Part shown: positions 5,437 to 7,267 of the stretch, piece after piece
How positions within the stretch are numbered: the first letter of the stretch is position 1
How the letters are laid out: each line of letters begins with the position of its first letter
Origin: Candidatus Falkowbacteria bacterium HGW-Falkowbacteria-2
GTDB taxonomy: Bacteria > Patescibacteriota > Patescibacteriia > Patescibacteriales > UBA12465
Length of the DNA: 7,267 bases
NCBI GenBank assembly: GCA_002841655.1
Contig: PHAH01000043.1
Span: 1-7,267 of the forward strand
Reading direction: 5' to 3'
Made by a program: the position numbers and the translations under genes
Notes under the pieces: generated by a model
Told to the model about the DNA's origin: nothing
Seen by the model: only the letters and a program-made list of their open reading frames with translations
The model's database searches: none

Positions 5437-6867
5437 ATGATTAAAGTCGCTAATATTGCGAAAAATACATCCTATTTGACCCTTGCTTTGATTATCCAAA
5501 AGGTAATCTCTTTTTCATATTTCGTCATTTTAGCCCGTTTCCTCGGGTTGGAGGCATTAGGGCAATATTATACTGCTATTGCCTTCACAACCATCTTCTC
5601 TATTTTCATAGATTTAGGCTTCACTAATGCTTTAACCAGAGAGGTCGCTAAGGCTCAAGAGAGGGCCTCAGAATGGCTAGCCAGTGTTCTTGCGGTAAAA
5701 CTGTGGTTGGCGGCGGGAACATTCTTGGTTGCTTTAATTGTCGCCTATTTCGTTTACGATTATAATTTAGCAGTCTTAATTGCTGTTTCCTCCTTATCGA
5801 TGGTGCTCGATTCATTTACGAGCACTTTTTTTGCAGTTGCTCGTGGTTTCCATAATCTCAAATATGAAAGCGTGGCTTCAGTCATCTTTCAATTAATTGT
5901 TTTAGGCGGAGGGCTAATTGTTTTGCAGTTAGGTTGGCCACTGCCCGCCTTGCTTGGCGCCGTGGCTTTTGCAAGCGCTTTTAATTTTCTCTTCTCTGGA
6001 TTTATTGTTAGGCAGAGATTAAAACTTTCAATTAGACCGCGCTGGGACAAGGAGCGCATCCGCAAGGTATTTACCATTAGTTGGCCCTTTGCCCTCTATA
6101 ATGTTTTCCAACGACTATATACTTATCTTGACTCTTTAATTCTGGGCTTTATTACTGGCTTCGGGCAGGTTGGTATTTATCAAATTGCATTTAAGTTGAT
6201 TTTTGCCTTGCAGTTTTTACCAATGGCCTTTACCGCTTCACTCTATCCGGCAATGAGTGCCTATTGGCAGAGTAATCGCGATCAGTTGAAGGTGACACTT
6301 GAACGGGCCCTTAATTATCTAATCATTATCTCTTTGCCAATTATTTTTGGCATATTCTTTCTGGCTGATAAAATTGTACCTCTCTTTAAGGCGGGTGAAG
6401 AAGCCGTTTGGCCGCTGCGTATTTCGATACTCGCTCTCTTTTTCATTTTCTTGAATTTTCCGGTCGGCTCCTTGCTCAACGCTTGTGATCGACAACAACG
6501 AAATACAGCCAATATGGGCATCGTTTTGACATTAAGCGTTATCTTAAACTTCATTTTAATACCAAGGTATCAAGCGGTCGGCGCGAGTATCACCGTTTTA
6601 GTTAGCAATGCCTTAATGCTTACTCTTGGTATCATTGGCGCCAAGGGAATTGTGAAATATAGTGCGAAAAAAAACTTACAGGTGCTCCTTAAAGCATTAA
6701 TGGCAGCAGCGCTCATGGGACTGGTTGTTTACTGGGGTGGAAAATATATACACGTCTTTGCAGCCGTCATCTTAGGCGCTATCACTTATGCTTTAGCTTT
6801 GTTTGCGGTCGGTGGCATAAAGAAAGCTGATTTATTAAGCATTCTGTCATCATTTAAACGAGCTTAA
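5437..6867 (+). CDS. Polysaccharide/oligosaccharide flippase (Wzx-like, MOP superfamily)
   Basis: The product is very hydrophobic, 476 residues, with some 12-14 membrane segments, the expected size and layout of polysaccharide biosynthesis flippases that move lipid-linked glycans across the cytoplasmic membrane. The N-terminus (NIAKNTSYLTLALIIQKVISFSYF, then ILARFLGLEALGQYYTAIAF and DLGFTNALTREVAK at about 59-72) is the usual start of this family. Other typical parts are the loop near WPFALYNVFQRLYTYLDSLILG (216-237) and YQIAFKLIFALQFLPMAF (248-265). I chose ATG 5437. The frame extends to a TTG at 5416, but that would lie only about seven bases after the predicted transcription start, and the added residues (GEHPVT) are not family-like. 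A weak GGGGGA (5418-5423) lies 13 bases upstream of the ATG. The substrate cannot be told from sequence. It is followed after one base by a glycosyltransferase, which supports a surface-glycan role. Confidence 0.88.
   Translation: MIKVANIAKNTSYLTLALIIQKVISFSYFVILARFLGLEALGQYYTAIAFTTIFSIFIDLGFTNALTREVAKAQERASEWLASVLAVKLWLAAGTFLVALIVAYFVYDYNLAVLIAVSSLSMVLDSFTSTFFAVARGFHNLKYESVASVIFQLIVLGGGLIVLQLGWPLPALLGAVAFASAFNFLFSGFIVRQRLKLSIRPRWDKERIRKVFTISWPFALYNVFQRLYTYLDSLILGFITGFGQVGIYQIAFKLIFALQFLPMAFTASLYPAMSAYWQSNRDQLKVTLERALNYLIIISLPIIFGIFFLADKIVPLFKAGEEAVWPLRISILALFFIFLNFPVGSLLNACDRQQRNTANMGIVLTLSVILNFILIPRYQAVGASITVLVSNALMLTLGIIGAKGIVKYSAKKNLQVLLKALMAAALMGLVVYWGGKYIHVFAAVILGAITYALALFAVGGIKKADLLSILSSFKRA
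5803..5832 (+). terminator. Terminator-like hairpin inside the flippase gene
   Basis: GTGCTCG (5803-5809) and CGAGCAC (5819-5825) form a perfect 7-bp stem with five G-C pairs and a nine-base loop, immediately followed by seven Ts (5826-5832). By shape this is a Rho-independent terminator in the sense direction. It encodes residues 123-132 (VLDSFTSTFF) of an intact frame. It may cause early termination when translation lags, or be chance. Confidence 0.4.
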
Positions 6868-6868
6868 T

Positions 6869-7267
6869 ATGAAATATTTACTCACAACTCTTGAATATCC
6901 ACCACAAGTTGGCGGTGTTGCCAGCTATTATGAAAATCTGCTTTCGGCGTGGCCGCAGGGAGACGAATGGACAGTGATTGATAATAGTAAGAATGAGCTT
7001 GTCGGTGCTGGCCGGTTTGGTTGGCTGAGAGCCATTTCGGTCATGTTCAGGTCTAGACACTATGAGCTCACCTTCGTTGGACAGATTTTGCCATTGGGAA
7101 CCGCTGCTTTAATTGCTAGTCTATTTACTAGACTCAATTATGCCGTTGTTTTACACGGCATGGACCTAACCTTTGCTTTGCGGGGCAAGCGAAAAAGATT
7201 CATTGCTAAATTAATATTGCGCCGGGCCAAGCACATCATCTGTGCCAATTCGTATGTGCAGAAATTG
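6869..7267 (+). CDS. GT4-type glycosyltransferase, N-terminal part (cut by window end)
   Basis: The frame is open for 133 codons to the window edge. The start MKYLLTTLEYPPQVGGVASYYENL resembles the N-terminal domain of GT-B fold, GT4-family glycosyltransferases, where the PP-x-x-GG-V loop (11-17) contacts the acceptor or nucleotide sugar. HGMDL (96-100) and RRAKHIICANSYV (118-130, compare RRADxIICNS) are further family landmarks. The donor-binding C-terminal domain with its E-x7-E motif lies beyond the window, so donor and acceptor cannot be inferred. The start follows the flippase stop by a single base (TAA-T-ATG) without an SD motif, suggesting translational coupling. Together the two genes suggest synthesis and export of a lipid-linked surface glycan. 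Confidence 0.85.
   Translation, partial: MKYLLTTLEYPPQVGGVASYYENLLSAWPQGDEWTVIDNSKNELVGAGRFGWLRAISVMFRSRHYELTFVGQILPLGTAALIASLFTRLNYAVVLHGMDLTFALRGKRKRFIAKLILRRAKHIICANSYVQKL

Noticed and set aside
1480..7060. Short open frames of 60-111 codons overlapping the genes, for example 1480-1707 minus, 2233-2415 plus, 4051-4248 plus, 6315-6554 minus
   Set aside because: They overlie well-supported genes in other frames, show no domain-like sequence, and have no start signals of their own.
1..7267. Alternative genetic code with UGA read as glycine (known in some CPR)
   Set aside because: All genes are full length without in-frame TGA, and glycine is encoded by ordinary GGN codons throughout.

Overview
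The window looks like a piece of chromosome from a small-genome, moderately AT-rich bacterium, most likely a member of the Candidate Phyla Radiation (Patescibacteria), perhaps Parcubacteria-like. This placement is an inference. It rests on the gene neighbourhoods (rodA, then a long bL25, then a membrane-anchored DUF3048 protein; and rpmE-prfA-prmC), on the tailed bL31, on very tight gene packing and on the near absence of Shine-Dalgarno sequences. It was not tested against any database. The standard genetic code fits every gene. There is no stretch over 300 bases without a gene, and no tRNA, rRNA, CRISPR array or insertion sequence was seen.

Region 1 (1-2951, plus strand) is an apparent co-directional operon: the last codons of an unidentified gene, then rodA (peptidoglycan glycosyltransferase of the elongation machinery), rplY (bL25, CTC form) and a membrane-anchored DUF3048/YerB-like protein. 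It ends at a strong intrinsic terminator (2981-3010) that lies inside the 3' end of the convergent gene prmC.

Region 2 (2955-5280, minus strand) is a translation operon read rpmE -> prfA -> prmC: zinc-ribbon ribosomal protein bL31 with a long basic tail, release factor RF1, and the methyltransferase that modifies the GGQ glutamine of RF1. Enzyme and substrate are separated by one base (TAA-T-ATG). Between rpmE and prfA is a 67-nt nested inverted-repeat structure. The operon's apparent terminator lies inside the 3' end of the DUF3048 gene, so the two convergent operons seem to keep their terminators in each other's coding sequence.

Region 3 (5281-5436) is a divergent intergenic region with two interlocked promoter candidates. 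Each has an extended -10 and a 17-bp spacer, one facing rpmE and one facing the flippase gene.

Region 4 (5437-7267, plus strand) appears to be the start of a cell-surface glycan cluster: a Wzx-like polysaccharide flippase followed after one base by a GT4-type glycosyltransferase cut off by the window end. A terminator-shaped hairpin lies about a quarter of the way into the flippase gene.

The proteins are mostly ordinary housekeeping functions. I did not find a new enzymatic or defence system. The unusual content is regulatory: four terminator-like hairpins inside coding sequence, interlocked promoters, a structured intercistronic region, and apparent SD-independent initiation.
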